Shown: positions 32,196 through 42,147, numbered from the stretch's first letter. The stretch: 64,000 nucleotides of DNA from Blastococcus saxobsidens (GCF_002938435.1 NZ_POQT01000020.1:1-64000), one strand, 5' to 3'. A program made the numbers and translations. Notes: generated by a model from the letters alone, not told the origin.

Positions 32196-33652
32196 CCGCC
32201 GTGCTCCCGGGCCCAGGCCTGCGTGAACGTCTCCTTCGGAGGCGTCGGCAGGTCGCGGGTGCGGGTCCACCTCGACGCCGGCGGCGGCAGCGCGGCGGGC
32301 AGGGTCGGCCTGCCCCATGCGAGGAACCGGCCGAGCCCCGCGGCCTTCTGGGCCAGCCGCCACAGGCGGGGGTTCGACATGGCCTTCGACAGCGCCCGGA
32401 ACGCCAGCGCCTCCGGGCCGGCGTGCTGCTGGGCCTCGACGTGCTCCGCGCGCAGGTGGACCAGGATCGAGGGGATGTCGATCGCGACCGGGCAGACGTC
32501 GTAGCAGGCTCCGCAGAGCGAGGAGGCGTACGGCAGCGAGGCGTTGTCCTCGATCCCGGTCAGCTGCGGGGACAGCACCGCGCCGATGGGGCCCGGGTAC
32601 ACGGAGCCGTAGGCATGCCCGCCCGCGCGCTCGTACACCGGGCAGACGTTCAGGCAGGCCGAGCAGCGGATGCAGTGCAGCGCCTCGCGGCCCACCTCGT
32701 CGGCGAGCACCGCCGTCCGGCCGTTGTCCACCAGGACCAGGTGGAACTCCTGCGGGCCGTCGCCGGGGGTGACCCCGGCCCACAGGGAGGTGTAGGGGTT
32801 CATCCGCTCGCCGGTGGAGCTGCGGGGGAGGAGCTGGAGGAAGACCTCGAGGTCGCGCCAGGTGGGCACGACCTTCTCGATGCCCATCACGGTGATCAGG
32901 GTCTGCGGCAGGGTCAGGCACATCCGGCCGTTGCCCTCGGACTCGACGACGGCGAGCGTGCCGGTCTCGGCGACGGCGAAGTTCGCGCCGCTGATGGCCA
33001 CCCGGGCCCGGAGGAACCGCTCGCGCAGGTGCGCGCGGGCGGCCATGGCGAGCTTGCGCGGGTCGTCGGTCAGCCCGGGGTCGACGCCGGGCATGGTGCG
33101 CAGGAAGATCTCGCGGATCTCGGCCCGGTTCTTGTGGATCGCCGGCACCAGGATGTGCGAGGGCGTGTCCTCGCCGAGCTGGACGATGAGCTCGGCCAGG
33201 TCGGTCTCGTGCGCGGCGATGCCCGCGGCCTCCAGGGCCTCGTTGAGCCCGATCTCCTGGGTGGCCATCGACTTGACCTTGACGACCTCGTCGGTGCCGG
33301 TCGCCTGGACCAGTCGGGTGACGATCTCGTTGGCCTCGGTGGCGTCGCTCGCCCAGTGCACCGTCCCGCCGCGTGCGGTCACCTGCTCCTCCAGGGCGAT
33401 GAGGTGCTCGTCGAGCCGGGCCATCGTCGCGGCCTTGATCGCCCGCCCGGCCTCGCGCAGCTCCGCCCAGTCGGGCACCTCGCCGACGACGGCGGCCCGC
33501 TTGCCCCGGATGGTCGCCGTCGCGTGCCCGAGGTTGGCCCGCAGCTGCCCGTCGCGCAGCGAGTCGCGGGCGGCGTCGGGGAAGGACAGGTCGCCGCGCA
33601 GGTGCCCGACGCCGCGGGGAGCGGTCGGGATGCCGAGGAACACCGCGGTCAT
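32192..33652 (-). CDS. lutB: Lactate utilization iron-sulfur protein LutB
   Basis: A 486-residue protein. An N-terminal LUD domain (about 70-310; SGANFAVAETGTLAVVESEGNGR) is followed by two cysteine clusters, CIRCSACLNVCPVY (Cys327, 330, 333, 337) and CGACYDVCPVAIDIP (Cys380, 383, 387), for [4Fe-4S] centres. It is the electron-transfer subunit of L-lactate oxidation. ATG 33652 has AGGAGAGG upstream. A 67-base gap to lutA carries a motif shared with the rhaI-rhaEW gap. Confidence 0.95.
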   Translation of the reverse strand: MTAVFLGIPTAPRGVGHLRGDLSFPDAARDSLRDGQLRANLGHATATIRGKRAAVVGEVPDWAELREAGRAIKAATMARLDEHLIALEEQVTARGGTVHWASDATEANEIVTRLVQATGTDEVVKVKSMATQEIGLNEALEAAGIAAHETDLAELIVQLGEDTPSHILVPAIHKNRAEIREIFLRTMPGVDPGLTDDPRKLAMAARAHLRERFLRARVAISGANFAVAETGTLAVVESEGNGRMCLTLPQTLITVMGIEKVVPTWRDLEVFLQLLPRSSTGERMNPYTSLWAGVTPGDGPQEFHLVLVDNGRTAVLADEVGREALHCIRCSACLNVCPVYERAGGHAYGSVYPGPIGAVLSPQLTGIEDNASLPYASSLCGACYDVCPVAIDIPSILVHLRAEHVEAQQHAGPEALAFRALSKAMSNPRLWRLAQKAAGLGRFLAWGRPTLPAALPPPASRWTRTRDLPTPPKETFTQAWAREHGG

Positions 33653-33700
33653 CGGAGCCACCTCTCCTGGTCGGCGGTTCGTGCGCGAGAGCGCCGGCAC

Positions 33701-33716
33701 TTCGTGCACTTTCCGC
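33701..33716. promoter_or_regulatory. TTCGTGCACT motif between lutA and lutB
   Basis: TTCGTGCACTTTCCGC in the intercistronic gap matches 14 of 16 bases of TTCGTGCACTAACCGC at 42153-42168 in the rhaI-rhaEW gap. Both genes belong to the presumed rhamnose regulon, so the element may be a shared regulator or RNA-processing site. Its function is unknown. Confidence 0.35.
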
Positions 33717-33719
33717 CCG

Positions 33720-34493
33720 TCATGCCGGCACCGCGGGCGTCGTGGACTGGTGCGGGGTCACGGCTTCCTCCGTCGAGGCGAGGATCTCGGCGAGGTGCAC
33801 CGTGCGGGTGCCCGAGCGCAGCCGCGACAGCCCGCCGCCGATGTGCATCAGGCAGGACGCGTCGCCCGCGGTGCACACCTCGGCGTGCGTCGAGAGCACG
33901 TTGGCCATCTTGTCGGTGAGCATCGCCGTCGACGTCTCGGCGTTCTTGACCGCGAACGTCCCGCCGAAGCCGCAGCACTGGTCGGCCGCGGGCAGCTCGA
34001 CGAGGTCCAGCCCCCGGACGGCGCGCAGCAGCTGCAGCGGGCGGTCGGCGACCTTCAGCATGCGCAGCGAGTGGCACGTCGGGTGGTAGGTGACGCGGTG
34101 CGGGTAGTAGGCGCCGACGTCGGTGACGCCGAGGACGTCGACCAGGAACTGCGAGAGCTCCCAGGTCCGGTCCGCCAGCGCCGCGGCCTCCTCGGCCAGC
34201 GCGTGCTCGCCGGCCCGCCGGGCGACCGCGGCCTGCTGGTGGTGGATCGAGGCCACGCAGGAGCCGGACGGCGCCACGACCGCCTCCGCCCCGGCGAAGG
34301 CCCGCACGTGGTTGGCCACGATCGGCACGGCCTCGCGCCGGTAGCCGGTGTTGACGTGCATCTGCCCGCAGCAGCTCTGGCCCGGCGGCACGACGACCTC
34401 GTGGCCCAGCCGCTCGAGCAGCCGCGCCGTGGCCATGGCGACCTGCGGGACCATCGTGTCGACCAGGCAGGTGGCGAACAGCGCGACCTTCAT
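33720..34493 (-). CDS. lutA: Lactate utilization protein LutA (CCG-domain Fe-S oxidoreductase)
   Basis: A 257-residue protein with the two cysteine-rich CCG motifs of the family, SCCGQMHVNTGY near residue 40 and QCCGFGGTFAVKN near 175. These bind the heterodisulfide-reductase-type iron-sulfur cluster. It is the proposed catalytic subunit of LutABC. Its start overlaps the stop of the LacI regulator (ATGA), placing lactate oxidation in the rhamnose regulator's own operon. Confidence 0.94.
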   Translation of the reverse strand: MKVALFATCLVDTMVPQVAMATARLLERLGHEVVVPPGQSCCGQMHVNTGYRREAVPIVANHVRAFAGAEAVVAPSGSCVASIHHQQAAVARRAGEHALAEEAAALADRTWELSQFLVDVLGVTDVGAYYPHRVTYHPTCHSLRMLKVADRPLQLLRAVRGLDLVELPAADQCCGFGGTFAVKNAETSTAMLTDKMANVLSTHAEVCTAGDASCLMHIGGGLSRLRSGTRTVHLAEILASTEEAVTPHQSTTPAVPA

Positions 34494-35506
34494 CGGGACT
34501 CCTCACGGCGGACCATGCTGGACTCGCGGACCACGAGCACCGGCTCGAAGACCGGCTGCTCGTGGCGGTGGCCGTCGCGCGCCTCGTCGAGCAGCAGCTG
34601 AGCGGCGCGACGGCCGAGCTCGTGCCGTGGCTTGCGGACCGAGGAGAGCGGGACGGCGGCCGCGGCGGCGAACTCGATGTCGTCGTAGCCGACGATCGCG
34701 AAGTCGTCGGGCACCGAGACGCCGTGCCGCACCATCTCCTGCAGCATCCCGAGGGCGATCAGGTCGTTGGCGCAGACCGCGGCGGTGGGTCGCCGCGCCG
34801 CAGGGATCCCGATGATCCGGGACGCCGCCTCCCGACCACCGGCGACGGTGAGCTCGTCGGGGGACAGGACGGTCAGCTCCGAGCCGGGGGCCTCGTCCAC
34901 GGCGGCGGCGACCCCGGCGTGCCTCTCCCGCACCTGGGGCAGCTCGGCGTGCCCGCCGACGAACGCGATCCGCCGGTGGCCGCGCTCCACGAGGTGCTCG
35001 GCGGCCAGCCGTCCGCCGAGGACGTCGTCGGTCGCGACCGCGCACTGGTGGGTGTCCGCTGCGCGACGGTCGAGCAGCACCACGGGCACGCCGCGGGCGC
35101 GCAGGGCGGCGATGTCGTCGTTCAGCTCGGCGGTGGGGGTGATCAGCACACCGTGCACCCGCTGCTCGGCGAGCACGGCGAGGTGGGCGCTCTCCCGCTC
35201 CCGGCGGTCGTCGGTGTTGCACAGGATCAGGGACAAGCCGGCCGCCTCGACCACTTCTTCCACGCCGCGCGCGACGTCGGTGAAGAACGGGTTGGCGATG
35301 TCGAGGACCACCAGACCGACCGTGCGGCTCGAGCCGGCCCGGAGCTGCCGGGCCGACTCGTTGCGGACGAAGCCCAGGTCGGCGATCGCGTCCAGGACCC
35401 GCTGACGGGTGCCCTCGCTGACCGTCTCCGGGCGGTTGAGGACGTTGCTGACGGTGCCGACCGAGACGCCGGCGCGTCCGGCGACGTCCCGGATGCTGGT
35501 GGTCAG
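34490..35506 (-). CDS. LacI-family regulator of rhamnose/lactate genes, probable CTG start
   Basis: A 338-residue LacI protein if it starts at CTG 35506. Residues 2-48 form an intact LacI DNA-binding domain (TTSIRDVAGRAGVSVGTVSN, then VLNRPETVSEGTRQRVLDAI), and the rest is the periplasmic-binding-type sensor domain from VGLVVLDIANPFF. No ATG, GTG or TTG occurs in frame upstream of the DNA-binding domain. The first conventional start (GTG 35311) would delete it. GGGAGGA ends four or five bases before the CTG, where relatives start MTTS or VTTS. Palindromes TGAAACGTTTCA and TGAAACGTGTCA in the divergent promoter region are its likely operators. Confidence 0.85.
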   Translation of the reverse strand: MTTSIRDVAGRAGVSVGTVSNVLNRPETVSEGTRQRVLDAIADLGFVRNESARQLRAGSSRTVGLVVLDIANPFFTDVARGVEEVVEAAGLSLILCNTDDRRERESAHLAVLAEQRVHGVLITPTAELNDDIAALRARGVPVVLLDRRAADTHQCAVATDDVLGGRLAAEHLVERGHRRIAFVGGHAELPQVRERHAGVAAAVDEAPGSELTVLSPDELTVAGGREAASRIIGIPAARRPTAAVCANDLIALGMLQEMVRHGVSVPDDFAIVGYDDIEFAAAAAVPLSSVRKPRHELGRRAAQLLLDEARDGHRHEQPVFEPVLVVRESSMVRREESR

Positions 35507-35552
35507 CGGTCCTCCCGATGTGGTGGTCGAGGCTGAATCGTGACGTCGCCAC

Positions 35553-35564
35553 TGAAACGTGTCA
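35553..35564. promoter_or_regulatory. LacI-type operator (lacI-lutABC side)
   Basis: TGAAACGTGTCA is a near-perfect LacI-family palindrome (one mismatch to TGAAACGTTTCA). It overlaps a leftward TTGACA -35 candidate (35565-35560 on the minus strand), so the regulator probably represses its own operon. Confidence 0.65.
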
Positions 35565-35615
35565 ACGCCGCCTCGAGGCGTCGGTTGCGGTTCAGCTACG
35601 GCGCGAGGGTGGCGG

Positions 35616-35674
35616 TTGACACATTCCTAGCAGACTCCCTATGGTCTGCGCCACAACGCCTGTGAAACGTTTCA
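35616..35674 (+). promoter_or_regulatory. Promoter and LacI operator of the rhamnose operon
   Basis: TTGACA (35616-35621) and TATGGT (35640-35645) are separated by 18 bases. The perfect palindrome TGAAACGTTTCA (35663-35674) sits about where transcription should have just begun, an ideal place for repression. The ribosome site GGAGGCGG and GTG 35693 follow. Confidence 0.75.
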
Positions 35675-35692
35675 TCCCTGGAGGCGGTCACC

Positions 35693-37246
35693 GTGGACCA
35701 CGCCCCGGCGCCACCCGCGCCCGGCCGGCCGACGACCGGATCGGTCGTCCTGGCACTGGACGACGTGAGCAAGAACTTCGGAGCGGTCGCCGCCCTCCGG
35801 GGGGCCCGGCTGGAGCTGCGAACCGGTGAGGCGCACGCACTGGTGGGGGAGAACGGCGCCGGCAAGTCGACGCTGGTCAAGATCCTCGCCGGCGTGCACG
35901 GGCCCGACAGCGGTCGTCTGCTCCTCGATGGCCGCGAGGTGACGCTCGACAACCCGGCGGCCGCGCGGGCCGCGGGCATCGCCGTCATCTACCAGGAGCC
36001 GACGCTGTTCCCGGACCTCTCGGTGGCGGAGAACATCTTCATGGGCCGGCAGCCCCTCACCGGCGGTCGGCGGATCGACCGCAAGGAGCTCGCCTCTCGC
36101 TGCCGGGCGCTGTTCGACCGGCTCGGCGTACGCCTGGACCCCGACCGGCCCGCGCGCGGGCTCTCCATCGCCGACCAGCAGATGGTGGAGATCGCCAAGG
36201 CGCTGTCGTTCGACGCCCGCGTGCTCGTCATGGACGAGCCCACCGCCGCCCTCTCCGGCGTCGAGGTGGAGCGGTTGTTCACGGTCGCCCGGTCGCTGCG
36301 CGCCGGCGGCGCCGCAGTCCTGTTCATCTCCCACCGGTTCGACGAGGTCTTCGCACTGTGCGACCGCATCACCGTCATGCGCGACGGCCAGTGGGTGTCC
36401 ACGGACCCGACGGCCGACCTCACCGTGGACCAGGTCGTGCGCCGGATGGTCGGCCGTGAGGTGGCCTCGCTGTTCCCCAAGATCGACGTCGAGCCGGGCG
36501 AGGTCGTCCTCGAGGTCCGCGGGCTGACCCGGCTCGGGGTGTTCGCCGACGTCTCCTTCGACGTCCGCGCCGGTGAGATCGTCGCCCTGGCCGGCCTCGT
36601 CGGCGCGGGTCGCAGCGAGGTGGTCCGCGCCGTGTTCGGCGTGGACGCCTACGACTCCGGCTCGGTGCGCGTCTCCGGTGCGGACCTGCGCAAGGGCAGT
36701 CCGGCCGCGGCGATGGCCGCCGGCATCGCGCTGGTCCCGGAGGACCGCCGCCAGCAGGGGTTGGTGATGGAGCTGTCCGTGGAGCGCAACGCCACGCTGA
36801 CGCGGCGCTGGAAGCTCGCCCGGTTCGGTCTGCTGTCCGCCCGCGGCGAGCGGGCCACGGCGGAGGAGTGGGCAGCCCGCATGCACGTCAAGGCGGGCAA
36901 GCTCTCCGACCCGGTGTCCACGCTGTCCGGCGGCAACCAGCAGAAGGTCGTGCTGGCCAAGTGGCTCTCCACCGACCCGCGCGTCCTGATCGTCGACGAG
37001 CCCACCCGGGGCATCGACGTCGGCACCAAGGCCGAGGTGCACCGCCTGCTGTCCCAGCTGGCGTCCGACGGGATGGCCGTCGTGATGGTCTCCAGCGAAC
37101 TCCCGGAGGTGCTCGGCATGGCCGACCGTGTCCTGGTCATGCACGAGGGCCGGCTCGTCGACGACATCCCGCGCTCCCGCGCCGACGAGAGCGCCGTGAT
37201 GCTGGCGGCCACCGGCCAGGGCGGGACGACGGCGGTGGCCTCATGA
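35693..37246 (+). CDS. rhaT: Rhamnose ABC importer ATPase (two ABC domains)
   Basis: A 517-residue RbsA-type double ATPase. The first domain has Walker [10 protein letters not shown] (52-60), signature region [15 protein letters not shown] and Walker [12 protein letters not shown]. The second has the degenerate loop GLVGAGRSE typical of this class, then [15 protein letters not shown] and [11 protein letters not shown]. It powers sugar import with the two permeases and binding protein that follow. The symbol follows the rhizobial RhaSTPQ naming, not the E. coli RhaT symporter. The stop overlaps the first permease (ATGA). Confidence 0.92.
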   Translation: MDHAPAPPAPGRPTTGSVVLALDDVSKNFGAVAALRGARLELRTGEAHALVGENGAGKSTLVKILAGVHGPDSGRLLLDGREVTLDNPAAARAAGIAVIYQEPTLFPDLSVAENIFMGRQPLTGGRRIDRKELASRCRALFDRLGVRLDPDRPARGLSIADQQMVEIAKALSFDARVLVMDEPTAALSGVEVERLFTVARSLRAGGAAVLFISHRFDEVFALCDRITVMRDGQWVSTDPTADLTVDQVVRRMVGREVASLFPKIDVEPGEVVLEVRGLTRLGVFADVSFDVRAGEIVALAGLVGAGRSEVVRAVFGVDAYDSGSVRVSGADLRKGSPAAAMAAGIALVPEDRRQQGLVMELSVERNATLTRRWKLARFGLLSARGERATAEEWAARMHVKAGKLSDPVSTLSGGNQQKVVLAKWLSTDPRVLIVDEPTRGIDVGTKAEVHRLLSQLASDGMAVVMVSSELPEVLGMADRVLVMHEGRLVDDIPRSRADESAVMLAATGQGGTTAVAS

Positions 37247-38316
37247 GCGCCGCCGGGACGAAGGCGCCCTCGCCGGCGCCGGTCGACCAGGCCCCCGAGC
37301 ACACCGGGAGCCGTGGCGCCACGCTCGTGCAGCGGCTCGTCGTCGTCCGGGAGCTGGGCATCTTCGCCGCGCTGCTCCTGCTGGTCCTCGTGACGGTGAT
37401 CGCCAATCCGCGGTTCCTCTCCGGCCAGAACATGCGGGACCTGCTGCTCTCGGCGTCGATCCTCACCGTCCTGGCGGCCGGGCAGACCATCGTGATCGTC
37501 ACGCGCAACGTCGACCTGTCGGTCGGCTCGGTGCTCGGCCTCTCCGCGTACGCGTCGGGCACGCTGCTGGCGAACGCGCCGGGCACCCCGGTGATCGTCG
37601 TGATCCTGGCCGGGATGGTCGTCGGCGCCCTCTGCGGCGTGCTGAACGGCGCGATCGTGGCGATCGCCAAGGTGCCGTCGCTGGTGGTCACGCTCGGCAC
37701 GCTGTACGCCTTCCGCGGCCTGGACTCGCTGTGGGCGAGCAGCAGCGACCGGCTGCAGATCAACGCCGCCGACCTGCCCGCGAGCTTCAAGTCCCTCGGC
37801 GGGGCCCGGCTGCTGGGCATCCCGGTGCTCTTCCTCATCGCGGCCGCGGTCGTCCTGCTGGTCGGCTTCTACCTGCGCAACTACCGCAGCGGCCGCGAGC
37901 TGTACGGCATCGGCTCCGACCCCGCGGCCGCCCGGCTGTCCGGCATCCCGGTCGGCCGGCGGGTGCTCGTCGCGTTCGCCGTGAACGGGGCCCTCGCGGG
38001 TCTGGCCGGGGTCCTCTACGCCGCCCGGTTCCAGACGCTCGACGCCACGGCCGGCACCGGCCTGGAGCTGAACGTCGTGGCGGCGGCCGTGGTCGGCGGT
38101 GTGGCCATCTTCGGTGGCAGCGGCTCGGTCTACGGAGCCGCGCTGGGTGCGCTCCTGCTCACCACCATCGGCACCTCGCTGCCGCAGCTGGGGCTCAACC
38201 CGTTCTGGCGGGACGCCGCCGTGGGCGCGCTGATCCTGGCGGCCATCGTCCTGGACCGGACGCTCTCGCTGCGCCTGGCCCGTCGCCTCCGAGGGAGGAA
38301 CCTCCGTGGCAGTTGA
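37243..38316 (+). CDS. rhaP: Rhamnose ABC importer permease 1
   Basis: A 357-residue RbsC/BPD_transp_2 family permease with about nine to ten hydrophobic segments and motifs [36 protein letters not shown] and [24 protein letters not shown]. It forms a heterodimeric channel with the next gene product. Its 3' end overlaps the second permease start by 11 bases. Confidence 0.92.
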   Translation: MSAAGTKAPSPAPVDQAPEHTGSRGATLVQRLVVVRELGIFAALLLLVLVTVIANPRFLSGQNMRDLLLSASILTVLAAGQTIVIVTRNVDLSVGSVLGLSAYASGTLLANAPGTPVIVVILAGMVVGALCGVLNGAIVAIAKVPSLVVTLGTLYAFRGLDSLWASSSDRLQINAADLPASFKSLGGARLLGIPVLFLIAAAVVLLVGFYLRNYRSGRELYGIGSDPAAARLSGIPVGRRVLVAFAVNGALAGLAGVLYAARFQTLDATAGTGLELNVVAAAVVGGVAIFGGSGSVYGAALGALLLTTIGTSLPQLGLNPFWRDAAVGALILAAIVLDRTLSLRLARRLRGRNLRGS

Positions 38317-39349
38317 CACCGCTCCCGCGACCCCGGCCGGTCAGGCCCCGGCCCAGCGCCCCCAGGGGCCCTCGCGGCTGCGTCTGCTGGGCACCGGTGA
38401 CGGCGTCATCACGTTCGTCCTCGTCGCGTTCCTGCTGGTCGCCGGCTTCACCGTCGAGGGCTTCGCCTCGTCCCGGAACACCGGCTTCCTGCTGCTCGAC
38501 GTCGTCGTGATCATGCTGATCGCGCTGCCGCTCACCCTGGTCATCGTCACCGGCGAGATCGACCTGTCGGTGGCCAGCACGGTCGGGCTGACCAGCGCGG
38601 TCATGGGCCAGCTCTGGTTCTCCGGCCTGCCGCTGGAGCTGATCATCCCGATCTGCCTGCTGCTCGGCGCGTTCCTCGGCGCCGTCAACGGCTTCCTCGT
38701 CACCCGGCTGGGGCTGCCGTCGCTCGCGGTGACCATCGGCACGCTGGCGCTCTACCGCGGGCTGGCCTTCGTGGTCCTGGGTGACCGGGCGGTGGCCGAC
38801 TTCCCGCGCTCCTGGACCGGCTGGGCGCTCAGCAGCATCGGCACGACCGGCATCCCGGTCGTCGTCGTCCCGTTGCTCGTGCTGGTCGTGCTCACCGGGG
38901 TCGTCCTGCACGCGACGCCGATCGGCCGCTCGCTCTACGCCATGGGCAACAGCGAGGACGCCGCCCGGTTCAGCGGGATCGGTGTCGAGCGCACGAAGTT
39001 CTGGCTGTTCGTCGTCACCGGTGCTGTCGCCGCACTGGGCGGCATCTACTGGACGCTGCGCTACGGCAGTGCCCGGGCCGACAACGCCCAGGGCCTGGAG
39101 TTGCAGGTGATCGCGGCGATCCTGCTGGGCGGGGTCTCGATCTTCGGCGGCAGCGGCGGCCTCGTCGGCGTCATCGCCGGGGCGCTGCTGCTCGGCTCCC
39201 TGCGCAACGCCCTGCAGCTGGTCAACGTGCCCTCCGACGTCCTCAACATCGTGACCGGCGTCCTGCTCATCATCGCCGTCGTCACGCCGCAGGTCGCCGC
39301 CGCGGTCCGCGGCCGCCGGCGACCCCGTGGCCGACCGGCCGCCCCGTGA
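38306..39349 (+). CDS. rhaQ: Rhamnose ABC importer permease 2
   Basis: A 347-residue RbsC-like permease (LVIVTGEIDLSVASTVGLTSAV, GLPSLAVTIGTLALYRG, LLGGVSIFGGSGGLVGVIAGALLL). GTG 38306 is preceded by GAGGGAGGAA inside the end of the previous gene. Paired sister permeases are typical of rhamnose and autoinducer-2 class importers. Confidence 0.92.
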   Translation: MAVDTAPATPAGQAPAQRPQGPSRLRLLGTGDGVITFVLVAFLLVAGFTVEGFASSRNTGFLLLDVVVIMLIALPLTLVIVTGEIDLSVASTVGLTSAVMGQLWFSGLPLELIIPICLLLGAFLGAVNGFLVTRLGLPSLAVTIGTLALYRGLAFVVLGDRAVADFPRSWTGWALSSIGTTGIPVVVVPLLVLVVLTGVVLHATPIGRSLYAMGNSEDAARFSGIGVERTKFWLFVVTGAVAALGGIYWTLRYGSARADNAQGLELQVIAAILLGGVSIFGGSGGLVGVIAGALLLGSLRNALQLVNVPSDVLNIVTGVLLIIAVVTPQVAAAVRGRRRPRGRPAAP

Positions 39350-39437
39350 ACGCACCACCCGCGCCCCAGGGACGGGGCGCACGACCGTCCACCGACTCCG
39401 GCCGACCTGACGCCGGCGCACCTCAGAGAGGGAACCA

Positions 39438-40523
39438 ATGACCAGCTTCCTGACCAGCCGCCGCATGCGCGGAGGCCTGACCGGCGTCGCCGTCGCGGCC
39501 ATGGTGCTGACCACCGCCGCCTGCGGCGGTACGACCCGTGGCGAGGACGAGGGCAGCGACGCCGGCGCCGAGGCGACCGCGTCGGCCGACCCGGACGCCG
39601 AGATCCCTGCCGATCTGGCCTTCGCCTTCCTGCCCAAGCAGCTCAACAACCCCTACTTCGACATCGCCGCCGAGGGCGCCGAGAGCGCCGTCGCCGAGGT
39701 CGAGGGCGAGCTCAACGTGACGGGCCCCTCCGAGGCCAGCGCCTCCTCGCAGGTCAGCTACATCAACACGCTGACGCAGCAGGGCGCCGAGGTCATCCTG
39801 ACGTCGGCCAACGACCCGAACGCGATCTGCAGCGCGCTCGACCAGGCGCGTTCGGGCGGCGCCAAGGTCGTCACCTTCGACTCGGACACCGACCCCGAGT
39901 GCCGTGACCTCTTCATCAGCCAGGCCACGTCCGAGGGCATCGCCCAGGCCCAGATCGACATCATGGCCGAGCAGATCGGCGGGTCCGGCCAGGTCGCCAT
40001 CCTGTCGGCCACGGCCAACGCCACGAACCAGAACGCCTGGATCGCGCTGATGGAGGAGTACGCCGCCGAGGAGTACCCCGACATGGAGATCGTGGCCACC
40101 GTCTACGGCGACGACGAGGACGAGAAGTCCTTCCAGGAGACCCAGGGTCTGCTGCAGACCTACCCGGACCTCAAGGGCATCATCTCGCCGACCACCGTCG
40201 GCATCGCCGCGGCCGCCCGCTACCTGTCCGGCTCGGAGTACAAGGGCCAGGTCGCGCTGACCGGTCTGGGTACCCCGAACCAGATGCGTGAGTTCGTCAA
40301 GGACGGCACCGTCACCGCGTTCGCGCTGTGGAACCCGGAGGAGCTCGGCTACCTGGCCGCCTACGCGGGTGCCGCACTGGCCGCCGGGCAGATCACCGGC
40401 GAGGAGGGGGAGACCTTCGAGGCCGGTGAGCTGGGCGAGTACACGATCGAGGCCGACGGCACCGTCGTCCTCGGGGAGCCCACCACGTTCGACGCCGACA
40501 ACATCGACGACTTCGACTTCTGA
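39438..40523 (+). CDS. rhaS: Rhamnose ABC importer substrate-binding lipoprotein
   Basis: A 361-residue protein with a lipoprotein signal peptide (lipobox TTAAC, Cys29) and a Glu/Asp/Ala-rich linker. The type I periplasmic-binding domain follows (FAFLPKQLNNPYFDIAAEGAE, VILTSANDPNAICSALDQA, KVVTFDSDTDPECRDLFIS, ISPTTVGIAAAARYL). This is the RhaS subfamily pattern. It captures L-rhamnose outside the membrane. The 88-base gap before it shows no clear signal other than GAGAGGGAA. Confidence 0.9.
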   Translation: MTSFLTSRRMRGGLTGVAVAAMVLTTAACGGTTRGEDEGSDAGAEATASADPDAEIPADLAFAFLPKQLNNPYFDIAAEGAESAVAEVEGELNVTGPSEASASSQVSYINTLTQQGAEVILTSANDPNAICSALDQARSGGAKVVTFDSDTDPECRDLFISQATSEGIAQAQIDIMAEQIGGSGQVAILSATANATNQNAWIALMEEYAAEEYPDMEIVATVYGDDEDEKSFQETQGLLQTYPDLKGIISPTTVGIAAAARYLSGSEYKGQVALTGLGTPNQMREFVKDGTVTAFALWNPEELGYLAAYAGAALAAGQITGEEGETFEAGELGEYTIEADGTVVLGEPTTFDADNIDDFDF

Positions 40524-40592
40524 GTCGTCCGCTCCTGCCGTCGCCGGCCTCCCCGGCCGGCGACGGCAGGACACCCTGAGAGGAACTCCCGC

Positions 40593-40964
40593 GTGCCCCG
40601 CGTCTGCTTCACCCTGCAGGTCCGGCCCGACCGGCTGGACGAGTACCGCCGTCGGCACGCCACCGTCTGGCCGGAGATGCTCCGGGCGCTGCGCGACGCC
40701 GGCTGGCGGGACTACCAGCTCTTCCTGCGCGAGGACGGGCTCCTCGTGGGTCTCGTCGAGACCGACGACCTCGCCGCCGCGCAGGCCGCGATGGACGCCA
40801 CCGAGGTGAGCGCCCGCTGGGAGAGCGAGATGGCTCCCTTCTTCGACCTCCCGGGCGGCCGTGACGGCCGCTCGAAGCACGAGTTCGACCCCGTCTTCGA
40901 CCTGGCCGCCCAGCTGAGGGCGGCCGGCGAGAGCACCACCGCGACCACCGGAGAGACACCGTGA
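40593..40964 (+). CDS. rhaM: L-rhamnose mutarotase
   Basis: A 123-residue ferredoxin-like dimeric enzyme with the family opening VCFTLQVRPDRLDEYRRRHATVWPEML and DAGWRDYQLFLRE. It interconverts alpha and beta L-rhamnopyranose, supplying the anomer used by the isomerase (His near HATVW and Tyr in DYQLF are the expected active-site residues). Its stop overlaps the isomerase start (GTGA). Confidence 0.94.
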   Translation: MPRVCFTLQVRPDRLDEYRRRHATVWPEMLRALRDAGWRDYQLFLREDGLLVGLVETDDLAAAQAAMDATEVSARWESEMAPFFDLPGGRDGRSKHEFDPVFDLAAQLRAAGESTTATTGETP

Positions 40965-42133
40965 CCACCGACCTCCGCACACCAGCGCTGTCCGCCCTGG
41001 CCGGGCAGACCATCGAACTGCCCTCCTGGGCGTTCGGGAACTCCGGCACCCGGTTCAAGGTCTTCGGCCAGGCCGGTGTCGCCCGCGACCCGTACGAGAA
41101 GCTGGAGGACGCCGCCCAGGTGCACAAGCACACCGGTGCGGCCCCTCGCGTCTCGCTGCACATCCCGTGGGACCTCGTCGACGACTACGCCAAGCTCGCC
41201 GCCCACGCCCGCGACCTCGGCGTGCAGATCGGCGCGATCAACTCCAACCTCTTCCAGGACGACGAGTACAAGCTCGGGTCGCTCACGCACGCCGACGCCG
41301 CCGTCCGCCGGCGGGCCGTGGAGCACCACGCGCAGTGCATCGAGGTGATGCGGGCGACCGGCTCCACCGACCTGAAGATCTGGCTGCCCGACGGCACCAA
41401 CTACCCGGGCCAGGACGACCTGCGCGAGCGCCAGGACCGGCTCGCCGACTCGCTGCGGCAGATCTACGCGATGCTGGATGCGGACATGCGGATCCTGCTC
41501 GAGTACAAGTTCTTCGAGCCGTACTTCTACGCGATGGACATCCCGGACTGGGGCACCTCGCTGGTGCACTGCCTGGAGCTGGGGGAGCAGGCGACCGTCG
41601 TGCTCGACACCGGCCACCACGCGCCGGGCACCAACATCGAGTTCATCGTCATGCAGCTGCTGCGGCTCGGGCGGCTGGGGGCCTTCGACTTCAACTCGCG
41701 CAACTACGCCGACGACGACCTGATCGTCGGCTCGGCCGACCCGTTCCAGCTGTTCCGGATCATGAACGAGATCGTGGCCCAGGGCGCCCACCGCCCGGAG
41801 TCGGGCGTCAACTTCATGCTCGACCAGTGCCACAACCTGGAGAAGAAGATCCCCGGGCAGATCCGCTCGGTCATGAACGTCCAGGAGGCGACGGCGAAGG
41901 CGCTCCTGGTCGACCGCGAGGCGCTGGCGGCCGCGCAGCGCAGCGGTGAGGTCCTCGACGCGCACTCGGTCCTGATGGACGCGTTCAGCACCGACGTCCG
42001 GCCGCTGCTGGGCGAGCTGCGCGAGTCCCAGGGCCTGGACGCCGACCCCTACGCCGCGTTCGCCCGCAGCGGCTACCAGCAGCGCATCGAGCGCGAGCGG
42101 GTCGGCGGCCAGCAGGCCGGCTGGGGCGCCTGA
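40961..42133 (+). CDS. rhaI: L-rhamnose isomerase
   Basis: A 390-residue xylose-isomerase-like barrel of the RhaI class (TRFKVFGQAGVARDPYEKLEDAAQVH; GAINSNLFQDDEYKLGS). Metal-site candidates are the Glu of LLEYKFFEPYFY, Asp and His of LDTGHHAPGTN, and Asp of GAFDFNSRNYADDDLIVG. It converts L-rhamnose to L-rhamnulose. Overlaps the mutarotase gene. Confidence 0.94.
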   Translation: MTTDLRTPALSALAGQTIELPSWAFGNSGTRFKVFGQAGVARDPYEKLEDAAQVHKHTGAAPRVSLHIPWDLVDDYAKLAAHARDLGVQIGAINSNLFQDDEYKLGSLTHADAAVRRRAVEHHAQCIEVMRATGSTDLKIWLPDGTNYPGQDDLRERQDRLADSLRQIYAMLDADMRILLEYKFFEPYFYAMDIPDWGTSLVHCLELGEQATVVLDTGHHAPGTNIEFIVMQLLRLGRLGAFDFNSRNYADDDLIVGSADPFQLFRIMNEIVAQGAHRPESGVNFMLDQCHNLEKKIPGQIRSVMNVQEATAKALLVDREALAAAQRSGEVLDAHSVLMDAFSTDVRPLLGELRESQGLDADPYAAFARSGYQQRIERERVGGQQAGWGA

Positions 42134-42147
42134 ACCAGTCATCTTTC

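Noticed and set aside
34503-35552. Alternative LacI start at GTG 35552
   Set aside because: That GTG is in a different frame from the LacI domains; its translation is Arg-rich noise.
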